NCBI RefSeq assembly: GCF_001020205.1
Contig: NZ_CP011663.1
Coordinates: forward strand, 2,604,001-2,668,000
Direction of reading: 5' to 3'
From: Clostridium sporogenes
Lineage (GTDB): Bacteria; Bacillota; Clostridia; Clostridiales; Clostridiaceae
DNA: 64,000 nt
Position 1 is the first letter of the stretch. Each line of letters begins with the position of its first letter. The notes under the pieces are model-generated. The model was not told the origin of the DNA, searched no databases, and saw only the letters and a program-made list of their open reading frames with translations. Position numbers and translations under genes: made by a program. Below are positions 26,446-34,694 of this stretch, piece after piece.

Positions 26446-26486
26446 AAAACACTGTATTATTCAAATTTCAATAATACAGTGTTTTT
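26446..26486. terminator. perfect hairpin terminator (dispersed family)
   Basis: AACACTGTATTATT pairs with AATAATACAGTGTT around CAAATTTC, flanked by A- and T-tracts. Related hairpins lie at 31790-31830 and 58628-58666. Confidence 0.75.
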
Positions 26487-26610
26487 GTAAATTATTAATT
26501 TTGTAATTTATCTCATTAAATAAATAATTATAATCAATTTCAAATTGAATCTCATAATAAAACAAAAAAAGAGTAGATAAATTTTTTCTACTCTTTTTTA
26601 AATTATTACT

Positions 26611-26913
26611 TTACACTTCATAGTCTGTAACTATTCTTTCCTCTTTAACCTTATTAATAAATTCTCCAGCCTTTAAATGATCAGGATGATTTTGATATAA
26701 ATTTAAATCTTCTAGATTTTCAAATTCTGAATATAAGACAACATCATATGCTTGTTTAGAATTATTAATGTTTACGCCAACTTCAATTAATTTAACTTTA
26801 TCAATTTTATTTTGTAAATCTTCTAAACTCATTTTTATTTTATTAGCATTTTCTAATTTTGATTTTCCTTCAGCAAATTCTTTTAATTTCCACATTACAA
26901 TATGTTTAATCAA
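26611..26913 (-). CDS. Dabb family stress-response protein
   Basis: About 100 residues of the dimeric alpha/beta barrel (Dabb) family: LIKHIVMWKLKEFAEGKSK at the start, KAYDVVLYSEF-like centre (QAYDVVLYSEFENLEDLNLY) and HPDHLKAGEFI. I place the start at the TTG at 26913, where GAGGTG lies 6 bases upstream and family members begin; an upstream ATG at 26943 has no good site. Function is usually unknown; some members bind small aromatics. Monocistronic with hairpin terminators after it. Confidence 0.8.
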   Translation of the reverse strand: MIKHIVMWKLKEFAEGKSKLENANKIKMSLEDLQNKIDKVKLIEVGVNINNSKQAYDVVLYSEFENLEDLNLYQNHPDHLKAGEFINKVKEERIVTDYEV

Positions 26914-27000
26914 GCTGTTCACCTCTTCATTTAATTTTGCCATACTTTATTATGTATCTTCTAAAATATAATTTTAAAATATCTTTCTTATATATTTTAT

Positions 27001-27029
27001 ATTATATAGAATATATACAGCCTAAACAA
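27001..27029 (-). promoter_or_regulatory. promoter of Dabb gene
   Basis: Minus strand TTGTTT (27029-27024), a 17-base spacer, TATAAT (27006-27001). The DNA downstream of it is repeated upstream of the zinc-finger gene at 39.6 kb. Confidence 0.65.
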
Positions 27030-27036
27030 ATCTTAT

Positions 27037-27820
27037 TTACAGTTCTACAACAGTTCCAGTGCTAAAATATTCTACTCTCTCACCTAATGTTTTTTTCAGT
27101 ATCTTATAAGCTGGCTCTCCGGTACAATGACAAGTATAAATATGCTCTACTCCCAAATCAATCAACCTATTCTCAAGGGCTTCAACTTCTTCAGCTTTAA
27201 TACTCATAGAACTTGTACAGGTAAGTCCCATTAAATGAAATCCTCCAATAACTGCTAAGACTTTCTTACCTTGAAAAGTAGCCTTTACTTCTTCCACAAT
27301 ATTATCTATACCACCGTGAGAACAACTATTTAGAATTACCAAACCATCATCAGTGTCAAACACTAAACTTTGCTCATGATGAAAATCATCAGGCTTCAGT
27401 CCATTCTTTGTCATACGATACATATGAGCTTTTTTATCTCTAACTTCTAAATTATCAGTTTTGTGTGATATAAGATGTACGCCCTCATGAATTTTATAAT
27501 CTTCATGTACATAAATAAACCTATCTGCATACTTATCTAAAATACCTTTTGGGATACCAATATAGCGCTTAAATGGTCCTATTTTACCATAACATAATTC
27601 CTTGGCTTCCTTTCTAACATACACATTAGCTTTCTTATTTCTATCAAAAAACCATTATAACCACCAGAGTGGTCATAGTGATTATGGGAAAGAATTGCGG
27701 CATCTACCCTACTCAAATCTACACCTAACTTGAGAGCATTATCAGTAAAAGTATTGGATGCTCCTGTATCTAAAAGATAGCGCTCACAATTATATTCTTT
27801 ATTATTGATTTTTAAATTAT
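27037..27820 (-). pseudogene. MBL-fold hydrolase with frameshift
   Basis: The N-terminal part (LLDTGASNTFTDNALKLG and SHNHYDHSGGYNGF) and the C-terminal 195-residue part (NVYVRKEAKELCYG..., SCSHGGIDN, IGGFHL) belong to one metallo-beta-lactamase gene of the dihydropterin-aminobenzene-phosphate synthase-like class. They are separated by a one-base loss in a run of T (A6 at 27646-27651 on the plus strand). The first 25 or so residues and the start codon are also missing. It is a pseudogene unless the homopolymer is a sequencing error, and even then it lacks a start. Confidence 0.82.
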
Positions 27821-27907
27821 CCTCTTATTATATAAACAATCTTTATTTTTTAATATATTACTAGTTACTCATAACCTGTATAGTTTCCCAATAAAAATTA
27901 TATCTAA

Positions 27908-28561
27908 TTACTGCTCAACAATAATTCCCCAAAGGCCAATCAAGTCAGCCGCCTGAACCATACTGATTTTAGCTCCTTGCAATTCAATTGGGGGTGCGGA
28001 TACCGTTGGAGCAACGAGCTCACTCTGTGTAAAATCAAAACCTTCCAACATTGTCTTAAAGAAGTTGTTTTTAATAAAGTGGGATTTTTTTGCCTCTACC
28101 CTTTTCAATTTAGCTTCAGTTATAGATACCTCCGTGAGATCTATATCCTTTAAAGCAATATCTGTCATTTTAGCTTTATCGAAATAGGAATACTGAAAAT
28201 TTACTCCTTGCATAGATGTGTGCTTAAAAATAGTACCGCTCATATTAACTCCTACACATTTACAGTCAACAAACTGACATCTTTCGAAATATGCATCTGG
28301 GAAATTACTGTTTGATAGATTGCAGTTTTGGAATACAACATCAACAAAGCTTGCTCCTTCAAAACTACAATCAAGGAAAGTACAGTTTTGGAAAATGCTT
28401 TTATTGATTTCGCTTTTAGAAAAATCAAAATATTCAATATGTTCTTCGTAAATTTTTATGTAGGCTATTGGCATTTCTTCATATAAATATAGCTGTGCAT
28501 ATGAGGAAAAATCGTCTATGGTTATCGGATCTGATGGAATTCGTGGATTAATAATACTCAT
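27908..28561 (-). CDS. pentapeptide-repeat protein (Qnr-like)
   Basis: A 217-residue protein with over 20 pentapeptide repeats of the A(D/N)LXX type: FQNCTFLDCSFEGASFVDVVF, CNLSNSNFPDAYFERCQF and so on. They build a right-handed beta helix that mimics DNA. The C-terminal LWGIIVEQ resembles the dimerisation end of Qnr proteins, which shield DNA gyrase from quinolones. Resistance itself is only inference. Monocistronic, in the same direction as its neighbours. Confidence 0.8.
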   Translation of the reverse strand: MSIINPRIPSDPITIDDFSSYAQLYLYEEMPIAYIKIYEEHIEYFDFSKSEINKSIFQNCTFLDCSFEGASFVDVVFQNCNLSNSNFPDAYFERCQFVDCKCVGVNMSGTIFKHTSMQGVNFQYSYFDKAKMTDIALKDIDLTEVSITEAKLKRVEAKKSHFIKNNFFKTMLEGFDFTQSELVAPTVSAPPIELQGAKISMVQAADLIGLWGIIVEQ

Positions 28562-28677
28562 AGCTTTATTAACTTCCTTTCAATAAAAATTATGTAAGTA
28601 ATATACTCCTTAAAAAACCATACTTCCCTTCCAAAAATATTATCCCTGGTAAGGGTAATAGAATTCAGTAAAGAGAT

Positions 28678-29275
28678 TTACTCTTCAGATAAAAGTATTT
28701 TTAGCATTTTTTCAGGTTTATTAAGGAAATTTCTTGTGATTTTATAATGTTCAGTATCCTTGTACATAACTTCTTTTATACCATCTCTTAATTCATAAAT
28801 GATTGAATCTGGATAAGACATTATTATAGGGGAATGAGTAGCTATCATAAATTGAGAATTTTTCTGTATTAATTCATGCATTATAACAAGCATAGACATT
28901 TGCCTTGATGAAGACAATGCTGCTTCTGGCTCATCCAAAATATATAAACCGCTTCCAGTAAATCTATTTCTAATAACTGATAAAAAAGATTCTCCATAAG
29001 ACTGTGAATGTAGTGATACTCCCCCATATGGATCTAAATCATCTATTTCATATATTTCATCTATATTTGTAGCCACATTATAGAAGCTTTCTGCTCTTAA
29101 AAAAAACCATCGTATGGTCTTTTAACTCCTCTAACCAATTTAAGGTTTTTATATAAATCTGAATGAGTATCCTTTGTTGAAAAATTAAAATTTCTAGTTC
29201 CACCTTCTGGATTAAAACCACATGCTATAGCAATAGCTTCAAGTATAGTAATTATATCATGTTTTCTAATTTAAA
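28678..29275 (-). pseudogene. AAA/SMC-type ATPase remnant with frameshift
   Basis: The last 132 residues are open: SQSYGESFLSVIRNRF, the Walker B ILDEPEAALSS and ATHSPIIMSYPD. Upstream, in another frame, HDIITILEAIAIACGFNPEG and KLVRGVKRPYDGFF continue the same protein. The shift lies in an A8 tract at 29099-29106. The Walker A region is absent, so it is truncated as well as shifted. It is related to ATP-binding proteins predicted in phage defence (AAA_21-like). Confidence 0.8.
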
Positions 29276-29361
29276 ATGACTATTTTCTGTAATAGATGAA
29301 ATAAGCCTATCTATACACATTATTAAAAACTTCAAGACTTATAGGTGTTAAAGCTTTAAAG

Positions 29362-29388
29362 AGGAGTAGAAAGATTTCTCCTACTCCC
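29362..29388. terminator. hairpin terminator
   Basis: GGAGTAG-AAA pairs with TTT-CTACTCC; similar GAGTAGAAA hairpins end other units at 24235, 26570 and 49482. Confidence 0.65.
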
Positions 29389-29499
29389 CTTAATTTATCA
29401 TTTCCTTATATTCCCTAGAAATTATTGTAAAACCTTAAGTTGAGCTTACTAAAAATAATAGCTTACCCATCACTTAGAAGGTTAATATTTTTTAACATA

Positions 29500-29805
29500 T
29501 TAACTTATTCCTTTAAACTGTTCCCAATGGTTAATTACAAATTCCGCTGTTCCCATTCCCATAGCAAAGAAGACTAGAATAATAACTAATATTATTGCAC
29601 CAAAATCATATTTCATTTTTTCTTCTTTGTTTATTATATAAGCTATTATAATTTCTATTCCTAAAAGTACTAATATAATGGGCCAAAGGGATGCTATTAA
29701 AGAAATATTAATATTATCGGTAATTAATCTAAGTAAAAACATTACACCAAATACAACTAAAATAATTCCTGCAGTTAATGTACCTACTCTGCGCCCTTTA
29801 AGCAT
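29500..29805 (-). CDS. small membrane protein (LiaF N-terminal-like)
   Basis: A 101-residue protein with three hydrophobic segments: GILVVFGVMFLLRLI-type start, SLIASLWPIILVLLGIEIIIAYI and AIILVIILVFFAMGMG. This layout resembles the membrane part of LiaF/DUF5668 proteins found beside envelope-stress regulators. It is the last gene of the sigma factor operon and overlaps the preceding gene by 8 bases. Confidence 0.7.
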   Translation of the reverse strand: MLKGRRVGTLTAGIILVVFGVMFLLRLITDNINISLIASLWPIILVLLGIEIIIAYIINKEEKMKYDFGAIILVIILVFFAMGMGTAEFVINHWEQFKGIS

Positions 29806-30322
29806 CTATCTCACACTCCCTTTTCTTGCCTATAATAAGTCTTATACCAATAACAATTATTGCCACTCCTATAATTATCTTAGGAGTTTGTCTCATAAAG
29901 TTATGAATAACAGAATGAAATTGTTGTGGAATATATTGTGATAAAACATTCATTATATTATCTGCCATTAAATAAATTCCCAAAATCAATAATACTACAC
30001 CAGCAGCAAGGTTACGTTTTTCAAATATACTTTTATCTAATTTTGATAACTTATCAATAGAGAATAAATACTTATCTTCTAAAAGTAAAAATTCTTCATT
30101 ATCTAAACTTAATCTATTTGTACAATCAAAAAAGGAATAAAACCAAATAAGTGGTAAAATAAATAATAATGGTCCTATATCAAGCCAGGTAGAAAGAAAT
30201 ATTATAAAGAAAAAGGCAGACATAAAAGATACACCCATATTCATAAACCCCATATACATATGCCCTGCGCCAGGCAAAATTGAAAAAACAAAAGTTAAAA
30301 ACTTACTTTTTTGCTTTATCAT
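29798..30322 (-). CDS. TM2/DUF5668-like membrane protein
   Basis: A 174-residue membrane protein. The N-terminal FVFSILPGAGHMYMGFMNMG is the TM2-domain-like turn. Further helices follow, and the C-terminal half (GVVLLILGIYLMADNIMNVL, IIIGVAIIVIGIRLIIG) resembles DUF5668. It overlaps the anti-sigma gene by 20 bases, so it is co-translated in the ECF sigma operon. Probably an envelope-stress accessory factor. Confidence 0.7.
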   Translation of the reverse strand: MIKQKSKFLTFVFSILPGAGHMYMGFMNMGVSFMSAFFFIIFLSTWLDIGPLLFILPLIWFYSFFDCTNRLSLDNEEFLLLEDKYLFSIDKLSKLDKSIFEKRNLAAGVVLLILGIYLMADNIMNVLSQYIPQQFHSVIHNFMRQTPKIIIGVAIIVIGIRLIIGKKRECEIDA

Positions 30323-30755
30323 TATTAAAGACCTCCATTTTAATTATTTTTTCAGAAAAGCTGTTAAGATCTGAATTAAATGAATTTATAAAACTTAAAT
30401 CCAATGGCTTCACATAATTTGTTTTTGTGTTATCTATAAAACTTAATCCATTTGAAAAAACCAGCATCAATGCTATACTAGCAGCGACTGCAACTCTAAC
30501 ACAGTAAAGACTAAAGTGAATATTACTTTTTTTCTTATTTTTTATCTCAATTTGTACTTTTTCTTCAAAACCTAAAGGAGCTTCTGCAAGTTCATCATCT
30601 TCAAAGCTGTCTCCCAATACACTAGCACATTCCTGGCAGTCACTAATATGTTCCAATATGGCAATCAATTCTTCATCCTTGAAAGTGCCAAGTTTAAGTA
30701 ACTTTACTGTATCTTCAGTTAAATGTCCTTCTTTATTAAATAATGTAGGCTTCAC
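30303..30755 (-). CDS. anti-sigma factor with zinc-finger motif
   Basis: I start it at the GTG at 30755, which overlaps the sigma stop codon (ATGTGA) and has GGAGGAG upstream, giving about 150 residues. The N-terminal domain has the zinc-binding anti-sigma pattern H-x3-C-x2-C in LEHISDCQECASVLG. A single membrane helix (VRVAVAASIALMLVFSNGL) precedes an extracytoplasmic tail. It should hold the ECF sigma factor at the membrane until a signal arrives. Confidence 0.85.
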   Translation of the reverse strand: MKPTLFNKEGHLTEDTVKLLKLGTFKDEELIAILEHISDCQECASVLGDSFEDDELAEAPLGFEEKVQIEIKNKKKSNIHFSLYCVRVAVAASIALMLVFSNGLSFIDNTKTNYVKPLDLSFINSFNSDLNSFSEKIIKMEVFNNDKAKK

Positions 30756-31261
30756 ATAAACTCCTCCTTCCATAAATCTTTTAGTAATTTTTTAGACCTA
30801 TAAAGTTGCGTTTCTAAGGTTTTAATGTTTTTACCAGTTTCCTTTGCCAAATGTGAAAGTTTAATATCTTTACAAAAATAGCTTATGGCTACAGTTCTAT
30901 AAGACTCTTTTAACTTATTACATAATCTATATATTCTCTCAATAGTATTCTTTTTCACTACTGTTTCCTCGGGAGAATCTCCATGATCATTCAACACCTC
31001 ATACTCTTTCTCTGATAAACTAACATTTGTTCTTGTTTTACTCTTAAGATAATCCTTGCACTTATTTGCAGCAATCGTAGTAAGCCAAGCTTTAAAGTTG
31101 TTACCATCAAATCTTTCATAATTTTGATATGCTGCTAAGAAGGTTTGCTGTGCCAAATCTTCCGCGTCAAAGTAATTTTTTGTAAAGGATATACAAATAG
31201 TAATAATTAACCGTTCGTATTGTTTTATACAGTCTGCAAATTGTTCTTTTTCAATAACCAT
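30752..31261 (-). CDS. ECF RNA polymerase sigma factor
   Basis: About 169 residues from the ATG at 31261. Region 2 reads ITICISFTKNYFDAEDLAQQTFLAAYQNYERFDGNNFKAWLTTIAANKCKDYL and region 4 reads NKLKESYRTVAISYFCKDIKLSHLAKETGKNIKTLETQLYRSKKLLK. It heads a four-gene unit with its anti-sigma factor and two membrane proteins. An ECF-like promoter lies just upstream, suggesting self-activation. Confidence 0.9.
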   Translation of the reverse strand: MVIEKEQFADCIKQYERLIITICISFTKNYFDAEDLAQQTFLAAYQNYERFDGNNFKAWLTTIAANKCKDYLKSKTRTNVSLSEKEYEVLNDHGDSPEETVVKKNTIERIYRLCNKLKESYRTVAISYFCKDIKLSHLAKETGKNIKTLETQLYRSKKLLKDLWKEEFM

Positions 31262-31290
31262 CACCACCTTCTTTTATCCTTACATTTAAT

Positions 31291-31319
31291 ATAACGATTG
31301 AGAAATGAAAAACACTTCA
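31291..31319 (-). promoter_or_regulatory. candidate ECF-type autoregulatory promoter
   Basis: Minus strand shows TGAAGTGTTT (31319-31310), 13 bases, then CGTTAT (31296-31291). This resembles the TGAAAC/CGTC pattern used by many ECF sigma factors and lies 30 bases before the sigma gene. Confidence 0.4.
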
Positions 31320-31451
31320 ATATTTAATATAAATATACTAAATATTATCTAAATAATATTTTCTATTGCTATTCTTTAATATATTTTGGGCATTGATCTT
31401 AAATATCTACAAACTAAAATAATCATGGAAATGATAGAATATTTAACTCTG

Positions 31452-31497
31452 AAAAATAGCCTTAGCCACATAATATAAATGACTAAGGTTATTTTTC
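31452..31497. terminator. hairpin terminator
   Basis: AAAAATA-CCTTAG pairs with CTAAGG-TATTTTT across an AT-rich loop. Confidence 0.75.
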
Positions 31498-31778
31498 CTA
31501 TTTACTTATGATACAGTTCACTATTTATTATCCTAAACTTTATTCAGTATTTATATACTTTTCTATAACCATATCAAAATACCATTAAAAACGTACTAGT
31601 TGTAAATTACAAATAATATGTGTTTAAAATTATAATAACAATACCTCTTTTAAAGATCTAAATTATACCTAAAATAAATATTGATTTTTACAAATATAAT
31701 GAATGCTTATAAATTCTTTATAAATTTACCATTTGCCAGAAAAATATATATCCATTAAATATTTAATATATTTGTTAT

Positions 31779-31865
31779 ACGACGTAAAAACACCGCAAAA
31801 TTCAAATTTGAATAATGCAGTGTTTAATAAATCGCTCGTCTTTTCAGTTGTTACGTTAAATAAGA
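31779..31865 (-). repeat. dispersed terminator repeat (copy 1)
   Basis: Minus strand: a hairpin CACTGCATTATTC / GAATTTTGCGGTG, then TTTTTACGTCG. It matches 58620-58695 and partly 33112-33228. It sits just after the stop of the RidA gene. Confidence 0.6.
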
Positions 31866-31897
31866 ATGGTGCGAATTAGTTCAACTCTATACTTCAA

Positions 31898-32311
31898 TCA
31901 TTTTGTATTATTTTCTACTGCTGCTACTGCTTCAATTTCTACCAATTGATTTGTATATCCTAATACTGTAACTCCAGATAAGGTACTTGGAACATCATGA
32001 TTACCAAACTCTTTTCTTATTGTTTCCCATGCAACTACCAAATCTGACTGATTTTGAGATGCTACAAGAACTCTGGTATATACAACGTCTTCCAAAGTGA
32101 CCCCACAGTCCTTCAGTGCTTCCTTCAAATTCTCTACACAAAGTTTTGCTTGAACCTCATAATCGCTCAAATTGAGTACTTCTCCGTCTCTATTAATGGG
32201 ACATGCCCCCGCCAAAAATAATAAGTCCATTCCTGAAGGTATACGTCCAGCATAAGCATAATCTACTGGAGCTAAATTTGTAGAATGAATTAATGATATT
32301 TTTTTATTCAT
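31898..32311 (-). CDS. RidA family protein
   Basis: A 137-residue member of the YjgF/YER057c/UK114 family: DYAYAGRIPSGMDLLFLAGACPINRDGEV, NLKEALKDCGVTLEDVVYTRVLVAS and VPSTLSGVTVLGYTNQLVEIEAVAAV. RidA proteins hydrolyse reactive enamine/imine intermediates; the key Arg region (here YTRVLV) is present. Sequence differences at the usual RidA C-terminal motif suggest a subgroup other than classic RidA. Monocistronic with GGAGAG upstream. Confidence 0.85.
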   Translation of the reverse strand: MNKKISLIHSTNLAPVDYAYAGRIPSGMDLLFLAGACPINRDGEVLNLSDYEVQAKLCVENLKEALKDCGVTLEDVVYTRVLVASQNQSDLVVAWETIRKEFGNHDVPSTLSGVTVLGYTNQLVEIEAVAAVENNTK

Positions 32312-32458
32312 TTTGACTCTCTCCTTTTTCCTTTTGTTCTAATATCTACGAGAAGAATTACAAATTCATTTTTAAAATGGATTTTATATTCAATATCATT
32401 TTAAAGCTTCTATATTTTTTAAGAAAGATAATAATCATTTCTATATCATCTTTTATAC

Positions 32459-32492
32459 AAAAGCTACCACACATTACAAGAGTGGTAGCTTT
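32459..32492. terminator. terminator of second HTH gene
   Basis: AAAGCTACCAC pairs with GTGGTAGCTTT immediately after the minus-strand HTH stop codon. Confidence 0.85.
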
Positions 32493-32495
32493 AGC

Positions 32496-32765
32496 CTACT
32501 TATGCTTTTTATATACAATTTTCTTAATACTACTATCTGAAAGGAAAAATTCTTCAGCCAGATTGCTAATTGATTGCCCAGCTATATATTGGTTTAATAT
32601 CTTTACATTTCTAGCTTTTATATAATCTCGGCTTTTAGATTTTTCACCCCATCTTTTTCTCTTTTCAGGAAGGGAAGGGATGTATATATATTCACCTTGA
32701 ATATACTTTTGAATTTCTTTAACTAAATCATCTGGTAATATTCTATCAATTCTTACATATTTCAT
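32496..32765 (-). CDS. CD3324-type small helix-turn-helix protein, paralogue
   Basis: Eighty-nine residues from the ATG at 32765 with AGGAAG upstream. It is collinear with the protein at 2417-2689: ILPDDLVKEIQKYIQGEYIYIP, the KRWGEKSKSRDYIKARNVKILNQY centre and the C-terminal helix-turn-helix QSISNLAEEFFLSDSSIKKIV. The unit repeats the same small ORF plus inverted repeat upstream at nearly the same distances (61 versus 62 bases from ORF stop to start). Confidence 0.7.
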   Translation of the reverse strand: MKYVRIDRILPDDLVKEIQKYIQGEYIYIPSLPEKRKRWGEKSKSRDYIKARNVKILNQYIAGQSISNLAEEFFLSDSSIKKIVYKKHK

Positions 32766-32826
32766 AGAGCTCACTTCCTTAAATTTATTATTTAATTAAG
32801 GAAACAAAGCCTGTATATGTATGAAT

Positions 32827-32943
32827 TTATTTATGAAAAGCGACTAAATATCTATCTCTGTGCAAATTGTCGCCCAAACTCATACCTACAGACTTTGCAC
32901 AGAGTATTTTAAGCATTTTTCTATCCATGAGATTAATATTCAT
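32827..32943 (-). CDS. small ORF upstream of second HTH gene (38 aa)
   Basis: An ATG at 32943 with GGGAG upstream opens a 38-residue frame (MNINLMDRKMLKILCAKSVG...) ending 61 bases before the HTH gene. Not recognised. It differs in sequence from the counterpart at 2752-2862, although both contain the conserved inverted repeat, read in different frames. Confidence 0.4.
   Translation of the reverse strand: MNINLMDRKMLKILCAKSVGMSLGDNLHRDRYLVAFHK
32856..32904. promoter_or_regulatory. inverted repeat upstream of HTH gene (locus 2)
   Basis: Perfect 11-base arms CTCTGTGCAAA (32856-32866) and TTTGCACAGAG (32894-32904) with a 27-base spacer, the same geometry as at 2777-2829. Confidence 0.7.
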
Positions 32944-33111
32944 GATATCACACTCCCTATTTGTATTAAATCAATTATATTCTTTATTAAGACGATATGC
33001 AATTTTTTACTATTTTAGCTTAACTAATGGTAATTATATCATATTTACAATGTATTATATGGTTATTTTTGTAACAAAAGTAAGATATCTTGCCTTTTTA
33101 ACACTGTATTA

Positions 33112-33228
33112 TTCAATTTTCAAAGAACATTATCCATATCTTCATTTTTAAGAGTTACGTCGCTTTTATTTCATATTGCGACATAAAAAATACCGCATAT
33201 TCATTTTAAATAGTACGGTATTTTGCAT
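33112..33228 (-). repeat. dispersed terminator repeat (copy 2)
   Basis: About 117 bases matching 58554-58671, including TTCAAAGAACATT, GTTACGTC and ACATAAAAA blocks and a hairpin (ATACCG/CGGTAT) that follows the stop of the CDP-alcohol phosphatidyltransferase gene. The plus-strand stretch just left of it (33015-33052) is also similar to 59296-59335. Confidence 0.6.
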
Positions 33229-33295
33229 AGATTTAATTTCAAATTTATCTTCGTAATATAAGAAAAATATAAATCATTTAGATTGTAAGTTATTA

Positions 33296-33826
33296 TCATT
33301 TTACTAATATACTTTTTTTATTTAATTCCAATTGACTTGATGTAAGCTGAATAATCAATTCTTCAATTGCTGATATACTTGCCACAAAACAAATTATATA
33401 CATCGGCATAGTTGTATTAATATATGGAATCAATATAGGAAATAAGAACAAAAATAAGCCAGTAATTTTATTTCCGTAAGTGTGAACACTTCCAAAGGTT
33501 TTATATTTTTTCATTGCTATAAACATGGATGCTAATCTAATAATACTAATTAAAATAATCCAAATGAAAATTTTATTTGTAAGATTTGCAATTGGATAAA
33601 TTAAAAATAATAATACACCTACCATTATCATATCAGCCACTGAATCAATCTTTGCACCCAAACTGCTCGTTGTGGCTGTTTTCCTAGCAATAAATCCATC
33701 CATAATGTCACTAAATCCACAAATCATATATATTACGTAGAAGGCTAAGCTTAATGGCTTGGTATAAATTAAAGTCAAAGAAAAAATTATTCTACTAAAG
33801 GATATACAATTTGGTAGTAATTTCAT
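33296..33826 (-). CDS. CDP-alcohol phosphatidyltransferase family protein
   Basis: About 177 residues from the ATG at 33826 with AGGTGATG upstream. The signature DGx2ARx8Gx3Dx3D is complete in DIMDGFIARKTATTSSLGAKIDSVAD. Six membrane helices surround it. These enzymes transfer phosphatidyl groups from CDP-diacylglycerol to an alcohol such as glycerol phosphate or inositol. Housekeeping pgsA is usually a separate gene, so this may be an extra paralogue. Confidence 0.87.
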   Translation of the reverse strand: MKLLPNCISFSRIIFSLTLIYTKPLSLAFYVIYMICGFSDIMDGFIARKTATTSSLGAKIDSVADMIMVGVLLFLIYPIANLTNKIFIWIILISIIRLASMFIAMKKYKTFGSVHTYGNKITGLFLFLFPILIPYINTTMPMYIICFVASISAIEELIIQLTSSQLELNKKSILVK

Positions 33827-33913
33827 ATCATCACCTGCCCTAAAATAAATCTTTATTATACACAAGATTATAATTATGATAATTAATACGGTATTTTAAA
33901 TAAATATTGGCTT

Positions 33914-34615
33914 TTAATAGTTCTTTGCTTCTTCTCTTGTCATCCAAAAATGAATACCCGTAGTAGAATCCATCCATCGATCCTCATTAAAATCTTTTAC
34001 TTCTACCCATTCGCCTACACGATAAACAAAATTCTCATCTACTAAAGACCAAGCTTCCATATAACTTTCTTTATAGTCGAAACTTTTAATTGTAAGAACT
34101 TTTGCCTTATTGCAACGACAAGAAGGTAACGTAGCCGAAGTGCGTTTTGCATCTGCCGGTATTAGAAGTTGTAATAAACGATCATTAAAACACTTCTTAT
34201 ATGCAAGAAAGGCTCCTTTCTCTGGACAGCGTAAATGAAACCATTTTGTATCCTTATCGGAAATAATACCATCCAATTTAGCATACTCTAACACTGCACC
34301 ATATAAATTTGCACCTTCAATGTTACAACTAGTCATATCTACATATCGAAGCGCTGCACATTCTAAATTTGCATGTCTAAAATTCGTCTTACGTACAGTA
34401 CATTCATCAAACAATGTATTAAAAACATTGCTATACTCTAGATTTGCCTCATCAAACTTAACTTTATGGAATGCGCTCAAAGAGAAATCAATATTAGATA
34501 AATTCCAACTTGTAAAATCCATATCAAAAAGTTCTATCTCTTTTAAAACAAGTCTTTCTTTTGGTTTCCTATTCTTTAATATCTCTTTAAATTCCTCTTG
34601 TGATAATTTACGCAT
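33914..34615 (-). CDS. pentapeptide-repeat protein with DUF5758-like C-terminus
   Basis: A 233-residue protein. Residues 25-110 are pentapeptide repeats (MDFTSWNLSNIDFSLSAFHKV, ANLEYSNVFNTLFDECTVRK). The second half (ADAKRTSATLPSCRCNKAKVLTI, WVEVKDFNEDRWMDSTTGIHFWMTREEA) matches the DUF5758 domain often joined to such repeats. Function unknown. It has GGAGGG upstream. Confidence 0.75.
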   Translation of the reverse strand: MRKLSQEEFKEILKNRKPKERLVLKEIELFDMDFTSWNLSNIDFSLSAFHKVKFDEANLEYSNVFNTLFDECTVRKTNFRHANLECAALRYVDMTSCNIEGANLYGAVLEYAKLDGIISDKDTKWFHLRCPEKGAFLAYKKCFNDRLLQLLIPADAKRTSATLPSCRCNKAKVLTIKSFDYKESYMEAWSLVDENFVYRVGEWVEVKDFNEDRWMDSTTGIHFWMTREEAKNY

Positions 34616-34694
34616 GATATTTCCCTCCTTTTCTGCGTCCGTAATTCTATACTCTCACATTACGCTATTATAATATCTAAATAAAATACCTTTT

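Larger units (their letters stand above)
31320..31897. other. long AT-rich intergenic region
   Basis: About 580 bases. It holds a terminator hairpin at 31452-31497 and a dispersed terminator-type repeat at 31779-31865. No ORF with a ribosome binding site was found. Confidence 0.5.

Noticed and set aside
31398..31900. CRISPR array suggested by AT-rich short repeats
   Set aside because: No regularly spaced identical repeats; the repeats are two unrelated terminator hairpins.
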